DNA of 64,000 nt from SP197 sp965242595 (GTDB lineage: Bacteria > Pseudomonadota > Alphaproteobacteria > SP197): positions 310,001 through 374,000 of the forward strand of contig OZ251464.1 of the NCBI GenBank assembly GCA_965242595.1, given 5' to 3'. Below, piece by piece: positions 8,297 to 15,570 of this stretch. The notes beneath the pieces are model-generated. The model worked only from the letters and a program-made list of their open reading frames with translations. It had not been told where the DNA came from and searched no databases. Made by a program: the position numbers and the translations under genes. How positions within the stretch are numbered: the first letter of the stretch is position 1; each line of letters begins with the position of its first letter.

Positions 8297-9538
8297 TCAG
8301 GCCAGCAGCGCCTCCTCATAGGGGAAGGTGGAGAGTCGGTGGGGGCCGTTTTCCGTGACCAGCACCTGTTCTTCCAGCTTCACGCCTTCGTTGCCGTCCT
8401 CGGCGCCGATATAGCTTTCGACGCACAGCGTCATGCCCGCCTCCAGCACGCCGGTGGAGGAACGCTCTGCCGTATCGGGAAAGGCGACGCTGGGGTATTC
8501 GTCCACCAGGCCGACGCCGTGGGCGGCGATGCCGTAGCGCCGGGCCCGGAACTCGGCCGGCACCGGCCAGGATTTTTCCGCGATTTCGACGAAACTCATG
8601 CCCGGGCGCAGCAGGGCGATGTTGTGTTCCACCTGCTCGTGGGCATAGCCGTAGAGCCGCTTCTGTTCCGCCGAAGGCCGGCCGGGGCCGCAGAACCAGG
8701 TGCGGCTGATGTCGGCGCAATAGCCGAAGGGGCCGATCAGGTCGGTGTCGAAGGCCACCAGCTCGCCGGCGCGGAGCAGGCGGCTGGACGCCTCGCGAAA
8801 CCAGGGATTGGTGCGCCCGCCCGAGGTCAGAAGGCGGGTTTCGATCCACTCGCCGCCGCGTTCGATGTTGACGCTGTGGAGATGGGACCACAGCGCGATC
8901 TCGCTGATGCCCGGGCGCATCTCTTGCCACATCTTCGCCATGCCGGCCTCGCAGACCGAGATCGCCACCGACATCGCCGCGATCTCGTCTGGCGATTTGA
9001 TGGCGCGGGCCAGCTCCGTGACGCGGGTGCCGCTGGCCAGCCGGTAGCCCATGGCCTGGAGCGCGTTGGCGCCTTCGAAATCGAGCCGGTCGGCGGCGAT
9101 GCGGCGCCCGGCATGGGAGGCGCGCATGACCCGGTCGATATCGGCCGCCCACAGCGCCACCCGTTCCTCGATGCGCTCGGAGGCGGTCATGTAGATATAG
9201 CCGATGGCCGGACGCACCTCGCCGATGGTTTCCAGATGGCTGTAGAGATGCATCGACTTGTCATAGTCGAACAGCACCGCCTTGCCCTCGGCCGGCACCC
9301 AGCAATAGCGGATGGGGTTGTGGGTGAACCACAGCTGCATGTTGCTGGAACCGGTGGCATAGCGGATGTTGACCGGGTCGTAGAGGACGATGCCGCCCAG
9401 ATCCAGGCGCCGCAGCTGTTCCTGGATGCGGCCCAGCCGCCAGGCGCGCATGCGGGCGATGTCGATCTGGGGTTCGGCATCGTGCTGGGCGCTGCCGGGT
9501 GTGTTGCGGGCCAGGCGGGTGCTGGCGGTCTCGCTCAT
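8297..9538 (-). CDS. M24-family protein closely resembling DMSP lyase DddP, copy A
   Basis: 413 residues of the M24 metallopeptidase fold (creatinase/Xaa-Pro peptidase family). The sequence around YDPVNIRYATGSSNMQLW and GGEWIETRLLTSGGRTNPWF matches, as I recall it, the DddP group that cleaves dimethylsulfoniopropionate to dimethyl sulfide and acrylate. The five metal ligands of the fold are present: Asp264/266, Asp276, His340, Glu374 and Glu389. The DddP catalytic base within HGVGLxDE is Asp346 here. Cytoplasmic, no signal peptide. It follows the sister gene by eight bases, so both are co-transcribed. It could also be a peptidase or an amidine hydrolase relative such as ectoine hydrolase; DMSP cleavage is an inference. 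Confidence 0.8.
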   Translation of the reverse strand: MSETASTRLARNTPGSAQHDAEPQIDIARMRAWRLGRIQEQLRRLDLGGIVLYDPVNIRYATGSSNMQLWFTHNPIRYCWVPAEGKAVLFDYDKSMHLYSHLETIGEVRPAIGYIYMTASERIEERVALWAADIDRVMRASHAGRRIAADRLDFEGANALQAMGYRLASGTRVTELARAIKSPDEIAAMSVAISVCEAGMAKMWQEMRPGISEIALWSHLHSVNIERGGEWIETRLLTSGGRTNPWFREASSRLLRAGELVAFDTDLIGPFGYCADISRTWFCGPGRPSAEQKRLYGYAHEQVEHNIALLRPGMSFVEIAEKSWPVPAEFRARRYGIAAHGVGLVDEYPSVAFPDTAERSSTGVLEAGMTLCVESYIGAEDGNEGVKLEEQVLVTENGPHRLSTFPYEEALLA

Positions 9539-9546
9539 GGCTGCCT

Positions 9547-10794
9547 TCAGCCCAGCAGGTTGTCTTCGAACGGGAAGGTGGAAAGGCGCTGCGGGCCGTC
9601 TGCGGTGACCAGGATCTGCTCTTCCAGCTTCACGCCTTCGTTGCCGTCCTCGGCGCCGATATAGCTCTCGACGCAGATGGTCATGCCGGCCTCGATCTCG
9701 CCCGGTATGGCCTCGTCGGCCCGGTCGGAAAAGGTGACATGGGGCCATTCGTCGGCCAGGCCGACGCCGTGGGCCATGGAGCCGTAGCGCCGCGCCATGA
9801 ACTCGTTGGGCACCCGCCAGGAGCTTGCGGCCACATCGCGGAAGCTGCGCCCGGGGCGGAACTCGGCGATGTTGGTCTCCACCTGCTCATGGGCGTAGGT
9901 GTAGAGCCGCTTCTGTTCGTCCGAAGGCTTGCCGGGGCCGCAGAACCAGGTGCGGCTGATGTCGGAGCAATAGCCGAAGGGGCCGATCAGGTCGGTGTCG
10001 AAGGCCACCAGCTCGCCGGCGCGGACGATGCGGTCGCTGCATTCGCGAAACCAGGGATTGGTGCGCCCGCCCGACGACAGCAGGCGGGTTTCGATCCACT
10101 CCCCGCCCATGGCGATGTTGACCTGGTGAAGATGAGACCACAGCTGGTTTTCGGTGATGCCGGCCCGCAGCTCCCGATACATTTTCGCCATGCCGGCCTC
10201 GCAGACCGAGATCGAGATCAGCATGGCCTGGACCTCGTCTGCCGATTTGATGGCCCGGGCCCGTTCCATCACCTCCTGGCCGTTGTGGATGGAGAGGCCG
10301 CGCGCCTCCAGGGCGCGGGCGCCCAGCGGATCCAGGTGGTCGGCGGCGATGCGCGTGCCGGCGCCAGTTTCGCGCACCACGTCGGCCAGCTCGTCGGCCC
10401 ACAGCGCCACCTTGCGGTCGTAGTTGTCGCCGGCGCTGAAATAGGTCCACACCCGGGCGGGGCGGATGTCGCCGATGGTCTCCAGATGGCGGGCGAGATG
10501 CACGGCGGGCGGATAATCGAACAGCACCGCCTTGCCGTCTGCCGGCACCCAGCAATAGCGGTGCTGATTGTGCAGGATCCACACCTGCATGTTGCTGGAA
10601 CCGGTGGCATAGCGGACGTTGATGGGGTCGTAGAGCAACACGCCGGCCAGCTGCCGCTGCCGCAGCATGGCCTGCACCCGTCCCAGGCGCCAGGCGCGCA
10701 TGCGCACCATGTCGATCTGCGGTTCGGCGTCGTGCTGGGCGATGCCGGGCGTGTTCCGCGCCAGGCGGGTGCTTGCGATGGACAGGTCGTTCAT
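9547..10794 (-). CDS. M24-family protein closely resembling DMSP lyase DddP, copy B
   Basis: 415 residues, a clear paralogue of the following gene with the same N-terminal STRLARNTPG and AEPQID sequence. It keeps the metal ligands (Asp266/268, Asp278, His342, with the two later glutamates) and the HGVGLADEWP segment holding the DddP-type catalytic aspartate. The two copies differ mainly in residues 95-175. That stretch may set specificity, so the pair could form a heterodimer or act on two substrates. The ATG at 10794 has only GAGG upstream, and this lies inside the 3' arm of a strong hairpin (10799-10841). It is first of the pair and 52 bp after znuA. Confidence 0.8.
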   Translation of the reverse strand: MNDLSIASTRLARNTPGIAQHDAEPQIDMVRMRAWRLGRVQAMLRQRQLAGVLLYDPINVRYATGSSNMQVWILHNQHRYCWVPADGKAVLFDYPPAVHLARHLETIGDIRPARVWTYFSAGDNYDRKVALWADELADVVRETGAGTRIAADHLDPLGARALEARGLSIHNGQEVMERARAIKSADEVQAMLISISVCEAGMAKMYRELRAGITENQLWSHLHQVNIAMGGEWIETRLLSSGGRTNPWFRECSDRIVRAGELVAFDTDLIGPFGYCSDISRTWFCGPGKPSDEQKRLYTYAHEQVETNIAEFRPGRSFRDVAASSWRVPNEFMARRYGSMAHGVGLADEWPHVTFSDRADEAIPGEIEAGMTICVESYIGAEDGNEGVKLEEQILVTADGPQRLSTFPFEDNLLG

Positions 10795-10798
10795 GGCG

Positions 10799-10841
10799 GC
10801 CTCGCGGGCGGTGGCGCGCCATGGGAAGGCGCCCGCGAGGC
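10799..10841 (-). terminator. Strong hairpin between znuA and the DddP-like genes
   Basis: A perfect 12-bp stem (10799-10810 with 10830-10841) closes a 19-base loop, directly after the znuA stop on the same strand. There is no T-run after it, so classical intrinsic termination is uncertain. The 3' arm contains the GAGG that precedes the DddP-like start, so the hairpin could also mask that ribosome-binding site. Either way it would separate expression of the zinc operon from the lyase-like genes. Confidence 0.6.
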
Positions 10842-10846
10842 GCCTG

Positions 10847-12016
10847 TCAATACGGATCGTCGCTGGCGTTCCCCGATGCCGGCAGCAGCGCGGCCAGCAG
10901 CACGGCGGTGTTGTGGCGCATCATGTCGATATAGCTCGCCGCCGGTCCGTCCGGGCCCGAAAGCGCGTCGGAATAAAGGGTGCCGCCGATGGCGATGCCG
11001 GCCTCGCGGGCGATGTGCGCGATCTGGCGGTTGTCGGTGATGTTCTCGCGCAGCACGGCGGCGATGCTGCCTTCGCGCAGCTGGCGGATCAGGGCGGCGG
11101 CCTGGAAGGCGGAGGTCTCGTCGTCGGTGGAAAAGCCCTGTGTCGAAAGAAAGACGATGCCGTAGGCCTGCCCGAAATGGCCGAAGGCGTCGTGGACGGT
11201 CAGCACCCGGCGGCGTTCCGGCGGCACGGCCGCCAGGGCGGCGCGGATATCGCGGTCGAGGGCGGCCAGCTCGGCGCCATAGCGTTCGGCATTGGCCCGG
11301 TAGAAGGCGCTGCCTTGCGGGTCGGCGGCGACCAGCGCGTCGGCGATGGTGCGGACATAGGCCTGGGCCTTGGCCACATCCTGCCAGGCATGGGGATCGA
11401 CGCCGCCATGGTCGTGCCCATGGCCGTGGCCGTCGTCATGGCCGTGCTCACCGTCGTCGTCACTGTGGCCATCGTCGTCATCGTGGCCAGCGTGGTCGTC
11501 GTGGCCATGCTCCTCGCTGTCGTGGCCACCATGATCGCCGTGATCGCCGTCATCATGGCCATGCTCTTCGTCATCATGGCCGTCGTGGTCGTCGTCATGG
11601 CCGTGTTCCTCGCCATCGTGGCCGTCATCCTCATCGTCGGTCTCGATGGCGGCGGTGGCGACGACGACGGTGGCGGTGGCTGCGGAGGCGGCGATCAGGC
11701 GGTCGACCCAGCCCTCGAAACCCATCCCGTTCACAACCACCAGATCGGCCTTGGCCACCAGGCGGGCGTGGGAAGGCTGGGGCACGAAGGCGTGGGAGTC
11801 CTCGTCGGGGCCCACCAGGGCCGTCACGCGCACCCTTTCGCCGCCGATCTCACGCACCATGTCGGCGAGAATGCTGAAACTGGCAACCGCTTCCAGCGGC
11901 GCGGCGCGGGCTATGGGCGTGGCCGCCAGCAGGAGGGCGGCGGTGATGGCGAAGAGGCGCAGGAAGGAGAAGATCATGGCGTATCCCATCGTGTTTGGCA
12001 TCGTGTTTGGCATCAT
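10847..12016 (-). CDS. znuA: Zinc ABC transporter, periplasmic zinc-binding protein ZnuA
   Basis: 389 residues from an ATG that overlaps the znuB stop (ATGA). A signal peptide begins around MIFSFLRLFAITAALLLAA, after a 13-residue extension. Metal ligands of the cluster A-I family are seen: His in PDEDSHAFVPQPS, His in GVDPHAWQD, His in TVHDAFGHFG and Asp in LYSDALSGP. Between the first two lies a long His/Asp/Glu-rich acidic loop (about residues 125-204), typical of ZnuA but unusually long, thought to collect zinc. The first codons contain a perfect 12-bp tandem duplication (ATGCCAAACACG twice), so the exact start could be any of several in-frame ATGs. Last gene of the zur operon. Confidence 0.93.
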   Translation of the reverse strand: MMPNTMPNTMGYAMIFSFLRLFAITAALLLAATPIARAAPLEAVASFSILADMVREIGGERVRVTALVGPDEDSHAFVPQPSHARLVAKADLVVVNGMGFEGWVDRLIAASAATATVVVATAAIETDDEDDGHDGEEHGHDDDHDGHDDEEHGHDDGDHGDHGGHDSEEHGHDDHAGHDDDDGHSDDDGEHGHDDGHGHGHDHGGVDPHAWQDVAKAQAYVRTIADALVAADPQGSAFYRANAERYGAELAALDRDIRAALAAVPPERRRVLTVHDAFGHFGQAYGIVFLSTQGFSTDDETSAFQAAALIRQLREGSIAAVLRENITDNRQIAHIAREAGIAIGGTLYSDALSGPDGPAASYIDMMRHNTAVLLAALLPASGNASDDPY

Positions 12017-12885
12017 GCCCGGTAGTGCCAGGCGGGTGTCGTCAACGAACGCAGGCTGCCATAGGGGCCCAGGGCCATGGACAGCAGGTAAATCGCCCCG
12101 GCCGCCAGCACGATGGCCGGGCCGCAGGGGATGTCGGCATGGAAAGAGGCCAGCAGCCCGGCCGGGACCGAAAGCAGGGCCACCCCGACCGCCACCGCGA
12201 TCATGCGGTCGATGTCCCGGGCCCAGAAGCGGGCGGCAGCGCCCGGCAGGATCATGATGCCCACCGCCATCAGCGAGCCCAGGGCGTGAAAGCCGGCCAC
12301 CAGGTCCAGCACCACCAGGGACATGAAGACGTGATGAACCCAGGCCCCCGTCCGTCCGCCCACCGCCTTCAGAAAGGCGGAATCGACGCATTCCAGCACC
12401 AGCGGGCGATAGATCAGAGTCAGCGCCAGCAAGGCGATGCTGGCAGCGGTGGCCAGGGTGAGCACGGCGCTATCGCCCAGCGCCAGCACGCTGCCGAACA
12501 GGATATGGACCAGGTCCACCCGGCTGCCGCCCAGCGCAACGATGACGACGCCCAGCGCCAGCGCCAGCAGATGGAAGCAGGCGAGGCTGGCATCCTCGCG
12601 CTGCACCGTCACCCGCGCGGCCAGCCCGGCCAGAACGGCAACCGCCAGGCCGGAGAGCAGGCCGCCCAGGGTCATGGCATAAAGGGAAAGGCCGGCCAGC
12701 AGATAGGCGGTCGCCACCCCCGGCAGCATGCTGTGGGCGATGGCGTCGCCGGTCATGCTCATGCGCCGCAGTATCAGGAAGACACCCACCGGCGCCGAGG
12801 CCAGGGCCACGGCCAGCGAACCCACCAGCGCGCGGCGCATGAAGGCAAACTCCACAAACGGTTGCGCCAGCGCCTCCCAGATCAC
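12013..12885 (-). CDS. znuB: Zinc ABC transporter, membrane permease ZnuB
   Basis: 290 residues of the ABC-3 permease family with about eight membrane helices. Characteristic segments are LRRMSMTGDAIAHSMLPGVA, LFGSVLALGDS near the middle, and AGFHALGSLMAVGIMILPGAAA towards the end. It forms the channel of the ZnuABC importer for zinc (manganese transporters share the fold; the Zur box and ZnuA loop favour zinc). Starts at GTG 12885 overlapping the znuC stop (GTGA) and ends inside the znuA start, so it is tightly coupled on both sides. Confidence 0.92.
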   Translation of the reverse strand: MIWEALAQPFVEFAFMRRALVGSLAVALASAPVGVFLILRRMSMTGDAIAHSMLPGVATAYLLAGLSLYAMTLGGLLSGLAVAVLAGLAARVTVQREDASLACFHLLALALGVVIVALGGSRVDLVHILFGSVLALGDSAVLTLATAASIALLALTLIYRPLVLECVDSAFLKAVGGRTGAWVHHVFMSLVVLDLVAGFHALGSLMAVGIMILPGAAARFWARDIDRMIAVAVGVALLSVPAGLLASFHADIPCGPAIVLAAGAIYLLSMALGPYGSLRSLTTPAWHYRA

Positions 12886-13631
12886 GCCGCCATCTCCTCG
12901 GGCGCGCAGCGGGGGGCGGCGCCGTCCCAGGCTTCGGCCAGGGCGCCGGCGGCGGCGAGATTGTCGCGGGCCAGCGCGCCTTCCGTAGGCCCCCAGGCGA
13001 TGGCCGTGCGCGCCAGCAGCAGCGTGCGCGGGAAAAGCGCGCGCACCTGGGCCAGGTCGTGCAGCACCGCCACCACGGTGCGGCCTTCGCCGTGCCAGAT
13101 GCGGAGGATAGCGACCAATGCGTCTTCGGTTGCCCGGTCGAGGGCGGTGAAGGGTTCGTCCAGCAGGATCAGCGGCGCGTCCTGCACCAGCAGCCTGGCG
13201 AACAGGGCCCGTTGCAGCTGGCCCCGGGACAGGGTGGCAACGGTGCGCGGGCCGAAATCTTCCAGGCCGACGTGATGCAGCGCCGCTTCGATACAGGCCT
13301 GGCAGACGCCGCCGAGCGGGGCGAAGGCGCCGATGGCACCCCAGCGGCCCATGGCGACCAGATCGAAGACGGTGAGGGGAAAGCTGCGGTCGAGCCCGGT
13401 CTGCTGCGGCAGATAGGCGATCTCGCCGGGCCTGGCGCCGTTGCGCTCGACGGTGCCGGAAAAGGGCTCGATCTCCCCCGCCGCGCCCTTCAGCAAGGTG
13501 GATTTGCCGGCGCCGTTGGGGCCGACCACGGCCAGCAGCTCGCCCGCCGCCACCGCGCCGGTCAGATGGTGGACGGCCGGGCGGCGTTCATAGCCCAGGG
13601 TGACATCGCGGAAGGCCAGCGCCGCGCTCAC
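12882..13631 (-). CDS. znuC: Zinc ABC transporter, ATPase ZnuC
   Basis: 249 residues from the GTG at 13631. The ATPase shows Walker A GPNGAGKST, the Q-loop region AYLPQQTGLD, signature LSRGQLQR and Walker B LILLDEPF, followed by the switch histidine in AVLHDL. It powers zinc import with ZnuB. I chose GTG 13631 because it overlaps the stop of the upstream 36-codon gene (GTGA) and because AALAFRDVTLGYE is the normal ABC-protein N-terminus. Longer starts upstream would run through the microprotein gene. A loop richer than usual lies between the Q-loop and the signature (QACIEAALHHVGLEDFG). Confidence 0.92.
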   Translation of the reverse strand: MSAALAFRDVTLGYERRPAVHHLTGAVAAGELLAVVGPNGAGKSTLLKGAAGEIEPFSGTVERNGARPGEIAYLPQQTGLDRSFPLTVFDLVAMGRWGAIGAFAPLGGVCQACIEAALHHVGLEDFGPRTVATLSRGQLQRALFARLLVQDAPLILLDEPFTALDRATEDALVAILRIWHGEGRTVVAVLHDLAQVRALFPRTLLLARTAIAWGPTEGALARDNLAAAGALAEAWDGAAPRCAPEEMAA

Positions 13632-13738
13632 GACAGCGCCCACCACACCAGCAGCCACAGCGGCACCAGCAGCGCCAGGGTGAAGGCCAGCCGTCTGGCG
13701 CTGCCCATGGCGACGGCCGAGAGGCGGCGTTCAGCCAT
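13628..13738 (-). CDS. 36-residue single-helix membrane microprotein between zur and znuC
   Basis: A short gene of 36 codons: a basic N-terminus (MAERRLSAVAMGSARR) followed by one strongly hydrophobic helix with tryptophans (LAFTLALLVPLWLLVWWALS). The start has GGGGAGG six bases upstream and overlaps the end of zur by 8 bp. Its stop overlaps the GTG of znuC (GTGA), exactly like the other junctions in this operon. Codon placement and coupling argue that it is translated. Its role is unknown; a small regulator or stabiliser of the zinc transporter is a reasonable guess. It could be chance, but the two coupled junctions make that less likely. Confidence 0.6.
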   Translation of the reverse strand: MAERRLSAVAMGSARRLAFTLALLVPLWLLVWWALS

Positions 13739-14138
13739 GCCACGCCTCCCCGCCGCGGCAGGCGGCGCAGCGCCCGGCCAGTTCGATGGTGGCGTGGGCC
13801 AGCTCGAAACCCTGGGCGGCGGCCACCGCGTCCAGCGCCCGATGCACCGCCGGGCCGGAAAATTCGGCCACCTGACCGCAATCGTTGCAGATGGCAAAGC
13901 CATTGTCTTCGCCGTGATCGGGCCGGGCGCAGGCGACGAAGGCGTTGAGCGATTCGACCCGATGCACCAGACCCCGCGCCAGCAGCCGCCCCAGGGCGCG
14001 ATAGACGGTGGGCGGGGCGGCGATGCCCTGCGGCCTCAGGGCGTCGAGGATGCGATAGGCAGAGGCCGGGCGGCCATGGGCCAGCAGAAAATCCAGCACC
14101 AGGGCGGCGTTTCTGGGCAGGTCGTCGGACGGCGGCAT
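13731..14138 (-). CDS. zur: Fur-family zinc uptake regulator Zur
   Basis: 135 residues. The N-terminal winged helix (residues about 8-75) includes ASAYRILDALRPQGIAAPPTVYRALGRLLARGLVHRVESLNAFVAC. The C-terminal dimer domain has two CxxC pairs, CNDCG and CAAC, forming the structural zinc site seen in Zur proteins. Asp/His ligands are in ARPDHGEDN. With zinc bound it should repress its own operon and znuCBA; a matching Zur box lies 46-60 bp upstream of its start. AGAGG precedes the ATG. First gene of zur - microprotein - znuC - znuB - znuA. Confidence 0.92.
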   Translation of the reverse strand: MPPSDDLPRNAALVLDFLLAHGRPASAYRILDALRPQGIAAPPTVYRALGRLLARGLVHRVESLNAFVACARPDHGEDNGFAICNDCGQVAEFSGPAVHRALDAVAAAQGFELAHATIELAGRCAACRGGEAWHG

Positions 14139-14183
14139 GGGCGCGGCCTCTATGGTTCACGGCCCGTGGGTCCGGGCAGTGTG

Positions 14184-14198
14184 TGTTACGATATAACA
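14184..14198. promoter_or_regulatory. Zur box
   Basis: TGTTACGATATAACA is a palindrome of TGTTA-N5-TAACA. The known Zur consensus has the same half-sites and spacing (TGTTATANTATAACA), differing only in the centre. It sits 46 bp upstream of zur on the minus strand, in one of the few AT-rich patches here, so it probably overlaps the zur promoter and closes an autoregulatory loop. Confidence 0.8.
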
Positions 14199-14224
14199 TC
14201 GCAAGGGGCACGGCGCAACCCCCC

Positions 14225-14254
14225 CTTGTCACGCCTTGTCACGCCTTGTCGCGG
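14225..14254 (+). repeat. 10-bp tandem repeat, nearly three units
   Basis: CTTGTCACGC occurs twice in tandem, followed by CTTGTCGCGG. The 10-bp period places each unit on the same face of the helix. It lies between the Zur box and the polyprenyl synthase gene; any regulatory role is a guess. Confidence 0.4.
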
Positions 14255-14317
14255 CGGGGCGGCAGCGGGCGGGCGGCAGGGCGCGTTTCGTGGTAAGGCC
14301 AACCGGAAGGAACAGCC

Positions 14318-15343
14318 ATGCCGTCCTCAGCCCAACCGCCTTCCCGTGCCGCCGCGCGGCGCTCTTTCGAACGGCTGCGCGCGCTCGCCGCCGCCGATCT
14401 GGAGCGGGTGGACCGCACCCTCGTCCGGCGCCTGCAAAGCCCGGTGGCGCTGATCGGCGAGCTGGCGGGCCATCTGGTGGCTTCGGGTGGCAAGCGTCTG
14501 CGCGCCGTGCTCACCATCGCCGCCGCGCGCATGATGGGCTACCAGGGCTGGCGTCATATCGATCTGGCGGCGGCGGTGGAGTTCATCCATACCGCCACCC
14601 TGCTGCACGACGATGTGGTGGACGACAGCGCGTTGAGGCGGGGCCGGGCGACGGCCAATGCGCTGTGGGGCAACAAGGCCGCCGTGCTGGTGGGCGATGT
14701 TCTGTTCGGCCGTTCCTTCCAGCTGATGGTGGGCGACGGGCGCATCGAGGTGCTGGCCATCCTGACCGATGCGGCCGCCACCATCGCCGAGGGCGAGGTG
14801 CGTCAGCTGGCGATCGCCGACGATCTCGAGGCGGGGATGGATGCCCATATGGCGGTGATCGAGGCCAAAACGGCGCGGCTGTTCGCGGCCGCGGCCGAGG
14901 TCGGCGCCGTGGCCGCCGGCGAAGGCCGCGATGTGACCAAGGAAAGGGCGGCGCTCTATCGCTACGGGCTGAAGCTCGGCACCGCCTTCCAGCTGGCCGA
15001 CGATGCGCTGGACTACGCCGCCCGCCAGGCCGAGCTGGGCAAGACGGTGGGCGACGATTTGCGCGGTGGCAAGATCACCCTGCCGGTGGCGCTGGCCTTC
15101 GCCCGGGGCGGGGCGGCGGAACGCGCCTTCTGGCGGCGCGTGCTACAACAGAACCGCCAGCAGGAGGGCGATCTGGAACGGGCGACGGCGCTGCTGACCG
15201 AAACCGGCGCGCTGGCCGACTGCATGGCCGAAGCGCGCCGCCAGGGCGCCCAGGCCAGCGCGGCGCTGGCGGGCTTCCCGCCCAGCCCCTGGCGCGACGG
15301 GCTGGAAGAGCTGGTGGGATTCTGCGTCGAACGCGCCTTCTGA
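14318..15343 (+). CDS. Polyprenyl (octa/decaprenyl) diphosphate synthase
   Basis: 341 residues of the trans-prenyltransferase family. The first aspartate-rich motif is LLHDDVVDDSALRRG and the second QLADDALDY; GGKRLRAVL near the N-terminus binds isopentenyl diphosphate, and KTARLFAAA is also conserved. It condenses isopentenyl diphosphate units onto farnesyl diphosphate to make the side chain of ubiquinone. Alphaproteobacteria commonly make Q-10 with a decaprenyl enzyme (DdsA), enterics Q-8 with IspB; chain length cannot be read reliably from this sequence. The start has AAGGAACAGCC upstream. It is divergent from the zur operon. Confidence 0.9.
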   Translation: MPSSAQPPSRAAARRSFERLRALAAADLERVDRTLVRRLQSPVALIGELAGHLVASGGKRLRAVLTIAAARMMGYQGWRHIDLAAAVEFIHTATLLHDDVVDDSALRRGRATANALWGNKAAVLVGDVLFGRSFQLMVGDGRIEVLAILTDAAATIAEGEVRQLAIADDLEAGMDAHMAVIEAKTARLFAAAAEVGAVAAGEGRDVTKERAALYRYGLKLGTAFQLADDALDYAARQAELGKTVGDDLRGGKITLPVALAFARGGAAERAFWRRVLQQNRQQEGDLERATALLTETGALADCMAEARRQGAQASAALAGFPPSPWRDGLEELVGFCVERAF

Positions 15344-15431
15344 CCCCCCTCCGGCCTATGGCGCCGCCCGCCGGTTGCGGCTTGCCCTGCCAGGGGCTAT
15401 AAGCCGCGTGTCCCAGGCAAGGCGACGGCAT

Positions 15432-15508
15432 CGGAGTGTAGCTCAGCCCGGTAGAGCACTGTCTTCGGGAGGCAGGGGCCGGAGGTTCGAATCCTCCCAC
15501 TCCGACCA
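15432..15508 (+). tRNA. tRNA-Pro (anticodon CGG)
   Basis: 77 bases fold as a cloverleaf: acceptor stem CGGAGTG/CACTCCG, D-arm GTAGCTCAGCCCGGTAGAGC, anticodon stem CTGTC/GGCAG with loop TTCGGGA (anticodon CGG), T-arm with GGTTCGAATCC, discriminator A and encoded CCA. Reads proline CCG codons, which are frequent in this GC-rich genome. Confidence 0.97.
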
Positions 15509-15570
15509 GCGCCACCGCCCGATGCCCGCCCCCTGCCGCAAGCTGGCCCGTCCAGAGCGGAGGCCGCCCC

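Noticed and set aside
11400..11640. Repetitive CATGGCC/GTCGTCATGG tract that looks like a CRISPR or tandem repeat array
   Set aside because: It is the coding sequence of the His/Asp-rich loop of ZnuA; unit length is irregular and there are no spacers.
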